DNA of 64,000 nt from an uncultured Collinsella sp. (GTDB taxonomy: Bacteria; Actinomycetota; Coriobacteriia; Coriobacteriales; Coriobacteriaceae), in the NCBI GenBank assembly GCA_902491395.1, contig CABUHO010000005.1:48576-112575 (forward strand). Direction: 5' to 3'. Of the stretch, positions 8,233 to 15,836 are shown in pieces; position 1 is the stretch's first letter, and every line of letters begins with the position of its first letter. The notes below the pieces were generated by a model. It was not told the origin of the DNA. It searched no databases and was given only the letters and a program-made list of their open reading frames with translations. The translations under genes were made by a program, and so were the position numbers.

Positions 8233-9078
8233 TCACTCGGTCTGCGAAGCCGATCGCAGACGGTTGATATGCATCATCAGATACAAAAGCTCCTCGTCCG
8301 AGCAACTCTGCTTGAACTCTTTCTCGAACACGCGGTTGATGGCGTACGCGCACTGGTATGCCTCGGGAAAATCGCGGGCGGCCTGCATAAACAGCGAGGA
8401 GTTCTCGGTCTGCGTGCACTTGCCCTTGCAGAGGCGGCGAACCAAAAAGCGCAGGTGCGCAAGAAAGCGAATGTAGCTGTACGACGCCGTGTCGAGCGAG
8501 CAGCCGAGCTGCTTTTCCACGGAATGGGTTACCTCGTCAAGCACGCGGGTGCTCTTCATGATGAAGTCCATGTCCTTGGCGCGGCCCATGCCGTCGACCT
8601 CGGCGTTAACGATGTGGAGCGCGATGCTCGTGGCCTCGTTCTGACCCAGCTTGGCGCCGGTGCGCTTTTGCACGATGGCGAGCGCGGCCTGGCCGATCTC
8701 GAGCTCGCGCGGGTAGATGAAGGCCACCTCGTGCTCGAGCGGGTTGGGAGCGCTGATCTGGTCGTCGTCGCGCTGGACGGCAAACTGCAGGTGATCTGCC
8801 AGGATAAAGGGCAGGCCACCGGATAGCTTGCAACCAAGCTGCTGCGACGCGAAGCAGGCAATGTCGCTTGCCGCGAGCAGAACGTCGTCGGGAAGTGTGC
8901 CGACCATATCCTGCAGGCTCTCGGGAACGTTATAGAATTTGCGCTGGATGAGCGACTCATCGGCAAGCTCGTAGGGCATCTCGTGAAAACCGATGCCCTT
9001 GCCAAAGACAACAACCTCTTTGCCGTCATCGCTGGCGGCAAGAGCAACGTTATTGTTGATCTTCTTTAAAATGAGCAT
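8233..9078 (-). CDS. BglG/LicT family transcriptional antiterminator
   Basis: 281 residues. The N-terminal CAT RNA-binding domain (1-55) starts MLILKKINNNVALA. Two PRD domains follow (about 70-170 and 175-280), each with conserved histidines (NEATSIALHIVN; MMHINRL). Proteins of this family bind RAT hairpins in mRNA and prevent termination. Their activity is set by PTS phosphorylation of PRD histidines, negatively by the cognate EII and positively by HPr. Position directly upstream of a beta-glucoside EIIBC gene supports control of that gene. A GAGGAG ribosome site precedes ATG 9078. This sequence could pair with CTCCTCGG farther upstream, so translation may also depend on RNA folding. Confidence 0.92.
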   Translation of the reverse strand: MLILKKINNNVALAASDDGKEVVVFGKGIGFHEMPYELADESLIQRKFYNVPESLQDMVGTLPDDVLLAASDIACFASQQLGCKLSGGLPFILADHLQFAVQRDDDQISAPNPLEHEVAFIYPRELEIGQAALAIVQKRTGAKLGQNEATSIALHIVNAEVDGMGRAKDMDFIMKSTRVLDEVTHSVEKQLGCSLDTASYSYIRFLAHLRFLVRRLCKGKCTQTENSSLFMQAARDFPEAYQCAYAINRVFEKEFKQSCSDEELLYLMMHINRLRSASQTE

Positions 9079-9141
9079 GAAAAAACTCCTCGGACATCGG
9101 CGCTAGACGACGGGGCGATATTCCTCGTCTTCTATTATGCG

Positions 9142-9173
9142 CAAGTGATGCCTCCCGAGGAGTAACAAACTTG
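9142..9173 (-). promoter_or_regulatory. Second RAT-like site upstream of the antiterminator gene
   Basis: The minus strand reads TTTGTTACT, then a CCTCGGG loop region, then AGGCATCAC. This resembles the TTGTTACT...AGGCAAAAC layout of RAT sites, about 65 nt upstream of ATG 9078. The CTCC of this site can also pair with the GAGGAG ribosome site. Confidence 0.35.
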
Positions 9174-9273
9174 TGAGCACGTGGGCGATTGTAGGATGAA
9201 ACTTGCATGCGGCGTAAGCCCCATTGGCGCGAAAGTCCGCCGAACGGTAGGAAATCGCCCGTAAACGGCAAAA

Positions 9274-9306
9274 CCGCCACAAAGATACCTGGCCCCTTTG
9301 TGGTGG
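9274..9306 (-). terminator. Family 1 hairpin repeat, terminator-like
   Basis: A variant copy (CCGCCACAAAG arm) 21 nt after the stop of the histidine phosphatase gene, followed on the minus strand by TTTT. Confidence 0.55.
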
Positions 9307-9326
9307 TTTTGGCTGATGCCCCGATA

Positions 9327-9911
9327 TTACTCGCGCGGGGTGCCGTAGGGGTTGTACAGATCTGCGAGAGCGAATGTGCTGGTGGCGGGATTAAAGTCGA
9401 GTTCGAGCACGCAGCAGTTGCCGATGCGGTTCTTCATCTTGAGCGGTTCCACGCCCACGCCGCGCATGACCTGAGCCGCTGCGGCGCCATGGCTCACGCA
9501 CAACACGCTCTCATGTCCGGGGCGCTGCATGAGCTCGGTGATGGTCGCCATGATGCGCTTGCGAAACTCGACTTCGCCCTCGCCGCCATACTGCTTGTAG
9601 AAATCGCCGTACGGCAGACGCGGATTCAAATCCTCGCTCGCACCCTCAAACTTGCCAAAATTCCACTCCTTAAGGCCCTTGACGCGCTCGTAAGGCTGAC
9701 CGGGAAACGCAAGCTCAAGCGTGTCGCACGCACGCTCGGACGTCGAACTGTACGCATGGTCAAACGTAAGGCCACGCCCTCGCAGGGTCGCACCGACAGT
9801 TTTAGCCTGCTCGATTCCCAGCTCGGTAAGCGGCGAGTCACACCAGCCCTGCTTGCGACGAAGCAAGTTAAAGAGCGTTTGACCGTGACGCATAAAGTAC
9901 AGTTTTGGCAT
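9327..9911 (-). CDS. Histidine phosphatase family protein
   Basis: 194 residues. FMRHGQT at residues 6-12 is the catalytic RHG motif of the phosphoglycerate-mutase-like superfamily, and LCVSHGAAAAQVMRG supplies the second catalytic histidine. ELGIEQAKTVG is the usual segment after it. The size fits small broad-range phosphatases (CobC/PhoE-like) rather than glycolytic mutase (about 230-250 residues). ATG 9911 has GGAGG close upstream. Neighbours give no firm hint of substrate: the beta-glucoside antiterminator lies on one side and molybdopterin genes on the other. Confidence 0.88.
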   Translation of the reverse strand: MPKLYFMRHGQTLFNLLRRKQGWCDSPLTELGIEQAKTVGATLRGRGLTFDHAYSSTSERACDTLELAFPGQPYERVKGLKEWNFGKFEGASEDLNPRLPYGDFYKQYGGEGEVEFRKRIMATITELMQRPGHESVLCVSHGAAAAQVMRGVGVEPLKMKNRIGNCCVLELDFNPATSTFALADLYNPYGTPRE

Positions 9912-9991
9912 GAGGCCTCCGTAATCGCAATCGTTTGTCAGCGATTATTACACCTCGAGGTAGGTTTAAGTCAAAGGCTCTTTGATCAAAA

Positions 9992-10024
9992 CCACCACAA
10001 AGGTGCCTGGCCCCTTTATGGTGG
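9992..10024 (-). terminator. Family 1 hairpin repeat, terminator-like
   Basis: A copy with one arm change (CCTTTATGGTGG), 59 nt after the stop of the moaC-mobB gene, followed on the minus strand by TTTT. Confidence 0.55.
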
Positions 10025-10026
10025 AA

Positions 10027-10080
10027 GTGACGTTTGCCCAGATAAAACCTGCTAAAACAAACCTGTCCCTTTTTGGCAGG
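10027..10080. repeat. Family 6 dispersed repeat
   Basis: A 54-bp segment beginning GTGACGTTTGCCCAGATAAA and ending CCCTTTTTGGCAGG. It recurs inverted at 52032-52085 with only a few differences. It ends 2 nt before the moaC-mobB stop. CCTGC and GCAGG can form a weak hairpin followed by TTTT on the minus strand. Confidence 0.65.
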
Positions 10081-10082
10081 TT

Positions 10083-11387
10083 TTAGGCCAGATGGTCTTG
10101 GATAAGGTCGCAGATGGCTCGGGCGTCGTTGATGTTGATGGCTCGGGTCGCGAAGCCGGCGTCGAAGGCCTGACGCGCCAGAGCCTCGTTGCAGGCGAGC
10201 GCCAGCGTGTGGCCATCGACCAGGTCGAGCGAGCTCTTGCCGCGCAGACGGTCGACGCCGGAGCGTGCGACCACGATGTTGTCGAAGCCCTCGGTCTTGT
10301 AGCCCTCGATGATCACCACGTCGACATCGTTGTAGCGCGACAGCAGCTCGCGCGCGGGCATCTCGTCCTCCTCGCGCGTGTCGGCGTACTCCGCCCAGCG
10401 CGTGGCGCAGATGAGGCCCACGTGCTTTGATCCGGCTTGGTGATGGCGCCAGGTGTCCTTAGCGGGCACGTCGATATCAAAGCCGTGATGCCCATGATGC
10501 TTGAGCGAACCCACGCGCAGGCCGCGGCGGGTGAGCTCGGCGATAACCTTCTCGACGAGCGTGGTCTTGCCCGAGTTTTGGTAGCCGATAAACGCGATCG
10601 CGGGGACGGCCGGGGCCGGAGCTGCGGGCGCGACGGCGACGGGCGCGCTCGCGGGTGCGGCACCGTCAGCGGCCACGGACTCAACGGCAGCGGCCTGACG
10701 CTCTGCGCGGTCCCACACGCCCGAGCGGCCGCCCTCCTTGTGCAGCAGGCGAACGTCAACGATCTCCATGCCGCGATCGACCGCCTTGCACATGTCGTAG
10801 ATGGTCAGACACGCGGCACTCGCGCCGGTCAGCGCCTCCATCTCAATACCCGTCTTGCCCGTCACGCCCGCCGTAACCAGTACGTGAAAACCAACCTGCC
10901 CGTCCGCGCGCGCCGGCGCCCAGCCCTCGGGCACGTCATCGGCCGGCGTCCCCGCCGGAGCGATGGGCGCAATGTCGCACTTGCTCTTGGTAATGAGCAA
11001 CGGATGGCACATGGGGATGATATCGCTCGTGCGCTTGATGGCCATAATGCCCGCCACGCGCGCGCAGGCAAGCACGTCGCCCTTTTTGGCGCGGTCCTGC
11101 AGCACCATGGCCTGTGTCTCGGGGTGCATGAGGATGGTGCCCTCGGCGATGGCAATGCGATGGGTCTCGGCCTTGTCGGACACGTCGACCATGCGTACCT
11201 CGCCCTTGGCGTCCACGTGCGTCAGCTCGTCGCGACGGGCGTCGCGGGCGGGCTCGGCGACAGCGCTGGCAGTCGGCTGTGCGGACGCGTCGGCGTTGCC
11301 AGCATTCGCCGCAGCCGTGACTTTGTGGGCAGACATCGCGGCCCTGCGAGCGGCCTTGGTGGCATCGGCGTACCTGCTCTTGGCCAT
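10083..11387 (-). CDS. MoaC-MobB fusion, molybdenum cofactor biosynthesis
   Basis: 434 residues. After an Ala-rich lead (1-50), residues about 55-225 are MoaC: MVDVSDK, KGDVLACARVAGIMAIK, IPMCHPLL, GIEMEALTGASAACLTIYDM and LLHKEGGRSG are all present. MoaC forms cyclic pyranopterin monophosphate with MoaA. After a Pro/Ala-rich linker, residues about 265-430 are MobB, a GTP-binding protein for guanine-dinucleotide cofactor, with Walker A GYQNSGKTT and VVIIEGYKTEGF. Within MoaC a loop of about 15 residues (around PAGTPADDVPEGW) is longer than usual. ATG 11387 has GGAGG upstream and lies 4 nt after the moaA stop, so the two genes are coupled. Confidence 0.93.
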   Translation of the reverse strand: MAKSRYADATKAARRAAMSAHKVTAAANAGNADASAQPTASAVAEPARDARRDELTHVDAKGEVRMVDVSDKAETHRIAIAEGTILMHPETQAMVLQDRAKKGDVLACARVAGIMAIKRTSDIIPMCHPLLITKSKCDIAPIAPAGTPADDVPEGWAPARADGQVGFHVLVTAGVTGKTGIEMEALTGASAACLTIYDMCKAVDRGMEIVDVRLLHKEGGRSGVWDRAERQAAAVESVAADGAAPASAPVAVAPAAPAPAVPAIAFIGYQNSGKTTLVEKVIAELTRRGLRVGSLKHHGHHGFDIDVPAKDTWRHHQAGSKHVGLICATRWAEYADTREEDEMPARELLSRYNDVDVVIIEGYKTEGFDNIVVARSGVDRLRGKSSLDLVDGHTLALACNEALARQAFDAGFATRAININDARAICDLIQDHLA

Positions 11388-11391
11388 ATGA

Positions 11392-12447
11392 TCATCCTCC
11401 GATTTGGGACATAAATCGTTGCGTGCCCTCAATTATCGCGTGTTCCTGCGGTTTGTGGGCCACGGCATCGCGCCAAATCGAAAGTACCTGCATATCATCA
11501 CCACGGCGCAGCGCGTCGCGCACCGAATACTCGGCATCGCTAAACAGACACGGACGCACGTTGCCATCGGCCGTCAGGCGCAGACGGTTGCAGTTCGCGC
11601 AAAAATGATTGGACATGGCGCTGATGAAGCCGACCGTTCCCGCCGCGCCCGGAAAGTGCCAATAGCGCGCAGGGCCCGCGCCGGCAGGAGCGTCGTTGAT
11701 GTCGAGCGGCTCGAGCTCGCCCAGTCCCGCCGCGGCGGCCCCGGCATTGATGCGCGCCCGCAGCTCGTCGCTCGGCACGGTATCGCTCGCGTCCCACAGC
11801 TCGGGATTGAGCGTGGGCGAATGCGGGTCCACAGCGCAATGCGAGCTCGTGCGCTCGTCGCCGATGGGCATGTATTCGATAAAGCGCAGGTGGATGGGGC
11901 GGTCGAGCGTGAGCCGCGCGAGGGCTGCCACATCTTGGTTGAGCCGGCGCACTACAACGCAGTTGACCTTAACCGGCTCAAAGCCCCAAGCCAGCGCCGC
12001 GTCGATGCCGGCCATGGTCTGCTCGAGTCGGCCCAGGCGCGTGACCTTTCCAAAGAGCGTAGGGTCGAGTGTGTCGAGCGAAATGTTGACGCGGTTAAGC
12101 CCGGCATCTTTGAGCTGCGGCGCCAGCTTGGGCAGCAGGGCGCCGTTGGTGGTGAGCGAGATGTCCTCGATCTGCGGAATCGCGCGGATGTCGCGAATGA
12201 GCGGAATAATACGGCGGCTGACCAGCGGCTCGCCGCCCGTCAGGCGCACGCGGCGAATGCCCTCCCCCGCTACCAGGCGCACAAAGCGGGCGATTTCCTC
12301 GGCGCTGAGCAGCTCGTCATGCGCGCGCGGAGCTACGCCGTCGGCAGGCATGCAGTAGATGCAGCGAAAATTGCACTTGTCGGTCACGGCAATGCGTAGG
12401 TAGTTGATATCGCGGCCAAAACCGTCATGTTGCAGGCACTCGTCCAC
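11392..12447 (-). CDS. moaA: GTP 3',8-cyclase MoaA
   Basis: 351 residues, a radical-SAM enzyme that starts molybdopterin synthesis from GTP. The radical-SAM cluster motif is CNFRCIYC (residues 24-31), LTGGEPL follows, and the C-terminal cluster is CANCNRLRLTADGNVRPCLF. The conserved C-terminal GG is present (QIGG). The start is GTG 12447, with a GGGGAGG ribosome site 6 nt away. It is the first gene of the pair with moaC-mobB. Later pathway genes (moaD, moaE, moeA) are not in the window. Confidence 0.95.
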   Translation of the reverse strand: MDECLQHDGFGRDINYLRIAVTDKCNFRCIYCMPADGVAPRAHDELLSAEEIARFVRLVAGEGIRRVRLTGGEPLVSRRIIPLIRDIRAIPQIEDISLTTNGALLPKLAPQLKDAGLNRVNISLDTLDPTLFGKVTRLGRLEQTMAGIDAALAWGFEPVKVNCVVVRRLNQDVAALARLTLDRPIHLRFIEYMPIGDERTSSHCAVDPHSPTLNPELWDASDTVPSDELRARINAGAAAAGLGELEPLDINDAPAGAGPARYWHFPGAAGTVGFISAMSNHFCANCNRLRLTADGNVRPCLFSDAEYSVRDALRRGDDMQVLSIWRDAVAHKPQEHAIIEGTQRFMSQIGG

Positions 12448-12580
12448 GCAATCCTCCCCTCGCGCAGCGATTTATTCTTCGGAAAACATAATACCCCACG
12501 AGAGAATCATGCCGACACCCGTACGACAGGACAGGTCACTTCGAGCAAAACGGACTTTCCAAGCCCATCCTCAGCAGACA

Positions 12581-12644
12581 AACCATCACAACATTCGATG
12601 CTTTTCCCGTTATAGGCAAAAAACGTCGGATGTTGTGATGGTTT
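12581..12644. repeat. Family 2 inverted repeat
   Basis: A 64-bp palindrome with AACCATCACAACATTCGATG in one arm. It lies 39 nt after the stop of the nuclease-like gene and is in opposite orientation to the copy at 13822. Confidence 0.75.
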
Positions 12645-12682
12645 GCCTGCCCGCAGTGCCCCGCAGAAGGACCAAAGCGTCC

Positions 12683-13720
12683 CTAAAGACCACCGTCCCA
12701 GTGCCGAATCACGAATTCCCGCAGGTCATTCTGCCGTTTCTGGAACGTCTCGCTTCGGTCGCATTTGAGACCCATAGCAAGCGCAATGGCATTCATCGCC
12801 CGGTGCAATTGCAGCTGGTGGGCAAACTGGGTCCCGGTGAGGACGATCATCCTAAAGCCCAGCGCGCTCAGTACGGTCATACGCTCCGCATCCGACGCGC
12901 TGCGCTGTTTATCAAGATGGTCCGAACCGTTGTATTCAATCCCCGTACCGCTTGCAGGTGCATATACATCGATCTCGAAATACCCGGCCCTGGCGAGATA
13001 TTTGAACTCATTGGGAACATCGACCCGATGGTTGAGCTCGATCTTGGTGTACCCGAGCCCTCCCTGGGAACGCTTCGCGACGACCATGATTGCGGCGGCC
13101 GTCTCCATGGGCGACCGCGCGCCATCGTGCACGCGTTTGAGCGCGGCAGCCGCACGTATAGCCCCCTGACGAGATCGATTTTCATCGCAATAAGCGATCA
13201 GGTCGGCAACGGTGTACCTCTGCCCCATCTCGATATAATCGTCTGTCGCCAGATGATTCAAATGGTATCGGGCGCAGATTTCATACCCATATTCCAGCTG
13301 TTCGGGTTCACACATCCACGAGCCCGCCTGGACAAAACACATGACCTCATCAACCACCAGAAGGCCCTCTGCCACCTCGATAAGATGTCCTGGAGGTACC
13401 GGCGCCCCAAACACGTGGCACCTAAATCCAGCCGGCGTCGAGCGCTCGAAATCGAAGTTAACGAGCGTATCGATATGATCGAGTTCATCGCGTGGAATAC
13501 CGAGCGAGACCAGATAATCGGCAACAATCTCGACCGCTGTAGAAGCCCTCAACCCCTTGGAATCCAGTCCCAACTTGGGCAGATCTGCAGCTGCTTCCGT
13601 CTCGTCGGCAAGCGAATTCTCGTCGTATAGGCTGCTTGCTTGCGAGAACGGCTCGAACGGACGCGCCACGTTGTGGTACAGCCAGGCGGTCTTGTGCGAC
13701 AGGATAATCGGCAGATCCAT
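12683..13720 (-). CDS. Uncharacterised protein with a VSR/DUF559-like nuclease C-terminus
   Basis: 345 residues, no named family recognised. The N-terminus has LSHKTAWLYHN, like the SHxTAaxLH motif at the start of AbiEi-type and other actinobacterial proteins. The C-terminal 120 residues read like a PD-(D/E)XK fold of the very-short-patch-repair/DUF559 type. YFEIDVYAP and GIEYNGSDHLD give acidic residues on adjacent strands, and LGFRMIVLT follows after a helix with paired D and R residues. ATG 13720 has GGAGG 4-5 nt upstream; the frame extends to 13783 without a better site. The gene stands alone and is flanked by two family 2 palindromes. A defence or DNA-repair role is possible but unproven. 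Confidence 0.6.
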   Translation of the reverse strand: MDLPIILSHKTAWLYHNVARPFEPFSQASSLYDENSLADETEAAADLPKLGLDSKGLRASTAVEIVADYLVSLGIPRDELDHIDTLVNFDFERSTPAGFRCHVFGAPVPPGHLIEVAEGLLVVDEVMCFVQAGSWMCEPEQLEYGYEICARYHLNHLATDDYIEMGQRYTVADLIAYCDENRSRQGAIRAAAALKRVHDGARSPMETAAAIMVVAKRSQGGLGYTKIELNHRVDVPNEFKYLARAGYFEIDVYAPASGTGIEYNGSDHLDKQRSASDAERMTVLSALGFRMIVLTGTQFAHQLQLHRAMNAIALAMGLKCDRSETFQKRQNDLREFVIRHWDGGL

Positions 13721-13821
13721 GAGCCCTCCAATGGGTCGGATAACCAACCTTATTCCCCTGGCAATGGATCCGCACACCCCCATGCTTCAAGAAAGAAACC
13801 TGACTAGGCCGAGTGATAGAT

Positions 13822-13886
13822 AAACCATCACAACATTCGACGGTTTTCGCGATTTTGAGGAAAAGCATCGAATGTTGTGATGGTTT
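13822..13886. repeat. Family 2 inverted repeat
   Basis: A 65-bp palindrome, 52 nt after the stop of the second ABC exporter gene. It has the same orientation as the copy at 3093 and is inverted relative to the copy at 12581. Confidence 0.75.
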
Positions 13887-13937
13887 GAGGTGCGGTGAGG
13901 AGGCGCGGGAAGACAGGATTGGCCGTGCTCAAGCGGT

Positions 13938-15836
13938 TTAGTCTAATTCCTTGAGGCCATGCGCCAACTGCCAGTACTCTCCGTGCTGGGCGAGGAGCTC
14001 CTCGTGGGTGCCGCGTTCGATAATGCGGCCGTGCTCGAGGACCATGATCGCGTCGGCGTCGCGGACGGTGGACAGGCGGTGCGCGATCATAAACGTGGTG
14101 CGTCCGCGCATGATGCGGTCCATACCGCGCTCGATGAGCTTTTCGGTACGCGTGTCGATGGAGCTTGTCGCCTCGTCCAGGATGAGCACCGGAGGATCGG
14201 CCACGGCCACGCGCGCGATGGCGAGCAGCTGGCGCTGGCCCTGCGACAGGTTGGCACCGTCGGCCGTGACCGGTGTGTCGTAGCCTTGCGGCAGGCGGCG
14301 GATAAACGAGTCGGCGCAGGCGGCCTCGGCGGCGGCGCGCACCTCGTCGTCGGTCGCGTCGAGCTTGCCAAAGCGGATGTTCTGCGCAATGGTGCCGCTA
14401 AACAGGTGCGTATCCTGCAGCACAATGCCGAGCGACCCACGCAGGCTGGCTTTGGCAATATGCTTGACGTCGATGCCGTCGTATGTAATCTCGCCGTCAT
14501 CGACCTCGTAGAAGCGGTTGATGAGGTTGGTGATGGTCGTCTTTCCGGCGCCCGTCGAACCCACAAAGGCGATTTTCTGTCCCGGCTTGGCAAACAGGTT
14601 GAGATCTGTGAGCACGCGTGTGCCCGGCACATAGGAAAAGTCCACGGCATGGAAGCGTACGTCGCCGGCAAGCGGGACCAAGCCGCACGTGAGCTCGGTA
14701 CCGTCGGCAGCCACCGCGCGGCCCGACTCATCAACGGCGGCCACGTCATGCAGGTGCCCGTACGCGCCCACGCCCTGGCCCTCGGGAATCTTCCACGCCC
14801 ACGCGGACTCACCCGTCTGCACCAGCTCCACGCAGCCCTCGTCAACCTCGGGCTTAAGGTCCATGGCGGCAAACAGGCGCTCGGCGCCGGCCAACGCATT
14901 GAGTAAGAAGTTGCCCAGCTGCGTAAACTGGTTGATGGGCATGGCCGCCTGGCGCACAAAGACCAGGTAGCTCGCGAGCGCACCCACGTCGGCCAAGCCG
15001 TTGATGCAGAGCATGCCGCCCGCCACCGCAACAATCGCGTAGTTGGCATACCCGATCACCACGGTCATGGGCACCATCGAGTTGGCGTAGGCCTGCGCGG
15101 CGCCACCGGTGCGGCGCAGCTCCTGGTTGCGCGCGTCAAAACCGGCAACGTTAGCCTGCTCGTGGTTAAAGACCTTGATGACCTTTTGGCCCGAGACCAT
15201 CTCCTCGACATACCCGTCCAAGTCGCCGAGCGACGCCTGCTGGGCGGCAAAGAAGCGCTCGGAGCGAATGCCCGAATAGCGCGCGTACAGCACAATGGCC
15301 GCGTCGCACACGAGCGTGATAATCGTGAGCTGCCAGTTAAGGATGATGAGCATGGCCGTGGTGCCGATCACCTGAATGGTCGCCTGAATCACGTTGGCAA
15401 AGCTGTTGTTGAGTGCCTCGGAGACCGTGTCGACGTCGTTGGTAAAGAAGCTCATGATGTCGCCCGAGCGCGTGCTGTCGAAATAGCTGAGCGGCAACGT
15501 CTGAATGTGCGCGAATAGGTCGCGGCGGATGTCGGACACCACGCGCTGGGCCGCGCGCACCATGACCTGTGAGTAGCCCAGGGCCGAGAGCACGCCCGCG
15601 GCGTAGATGATCGCCGTCAGGATGACCTGCTTGGCGAGCAGTTCCTCCCCGCCCGTGGCCAAACCGTTAACGATGGGGCGCACCATGTAGGTGCCGGCAA
15701 GGCTTGCGATGGCGGCCACAGAGGCAAGCACACCCACTGCGAGCAGCGAGAACTTGGCGTGCCCCATGTAGGAGAGCAGGCGGCGCACCGTGCGCTTGAG
15801 GTCGGCCGGGCGTGCTTGGGCTGCGGTCTTAGGCAT
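13938..15836 (-). CDS. ABC exporter half-transporter, subunit with the intact catalytic Glu
   Basis: 632 residues. Six membrane spans in the first 320 residues contain the FDSTRSGDIMSFFTNDVDTV coupling region of type IV exporters. The NBD has Walker A GSTGAGKTT, Walker B VLILDEATSS with the catalytic Glu, and AHRLST with the switch His. Its signature is LSQGQ rather than LSGGQ. A segment of about 60 residues rich in Val, Ala and Glu lies between the membrane domain and the NBD. ATG 15836 overlaps the end of the upstream ABC gene by 8 nt, so the two are co-translated and almost certainly form a heterodimer. The substrate (drug, lipid or peptide) is unknown. Confidence 0.92.
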   Translation of the reverse strand: MPKTAAQARPADLKRTVRRLLSYMGHAKFSLLAVGVLASVAAIASLAGTYMVRPIVNGLATGGEELLAKQVILTAIIYAAGVLSALGYSQVMVRAAQRVVSDIRRDLFAHIQTLPLSYFDSTRSGDIMSFFTNDVDTVSEALNNSFANVIQATIQVIGTTAMLIILNWQLTIITLVCDAAIVLYARYSGIRSERFFAAQQASLGDLDGYVEEMVSGQKVIKVFNHEQANVAGFDARNQELRRTGGAAQAYANSMVPMTVVIGYANYAIVAVAGGMLCINGLADVGALASYLVFVRQAAMPINQFTQLGNFLLNALAGAERLFAAMDLKPEVDEGCVELVQTGESAWAWKIPEGQGVGAYGHLHDVAAVDESGRAVAADGTELTCGLVPLAGDVRFHAVDFSYVPGTRVLTDLNLFAKPGQKIAFVGSTGAGKTTITNLINRFYEVDDGEITYDGIDVKHIAKASLRGSLGIVLQDTHLFSGTIAQNIRFGKLDATDDEVRAAAEAACADSFIRRLPQGYDTPVTADGANLSQGQRQLLAIARVAVADPPVLILDEATSSIDTRTEKLIERGMDRIMRGRTTFMIAHRLSTVRDADAIMVLEHGRIIERGTHEELLAQHGEYWQLAHGLKELD

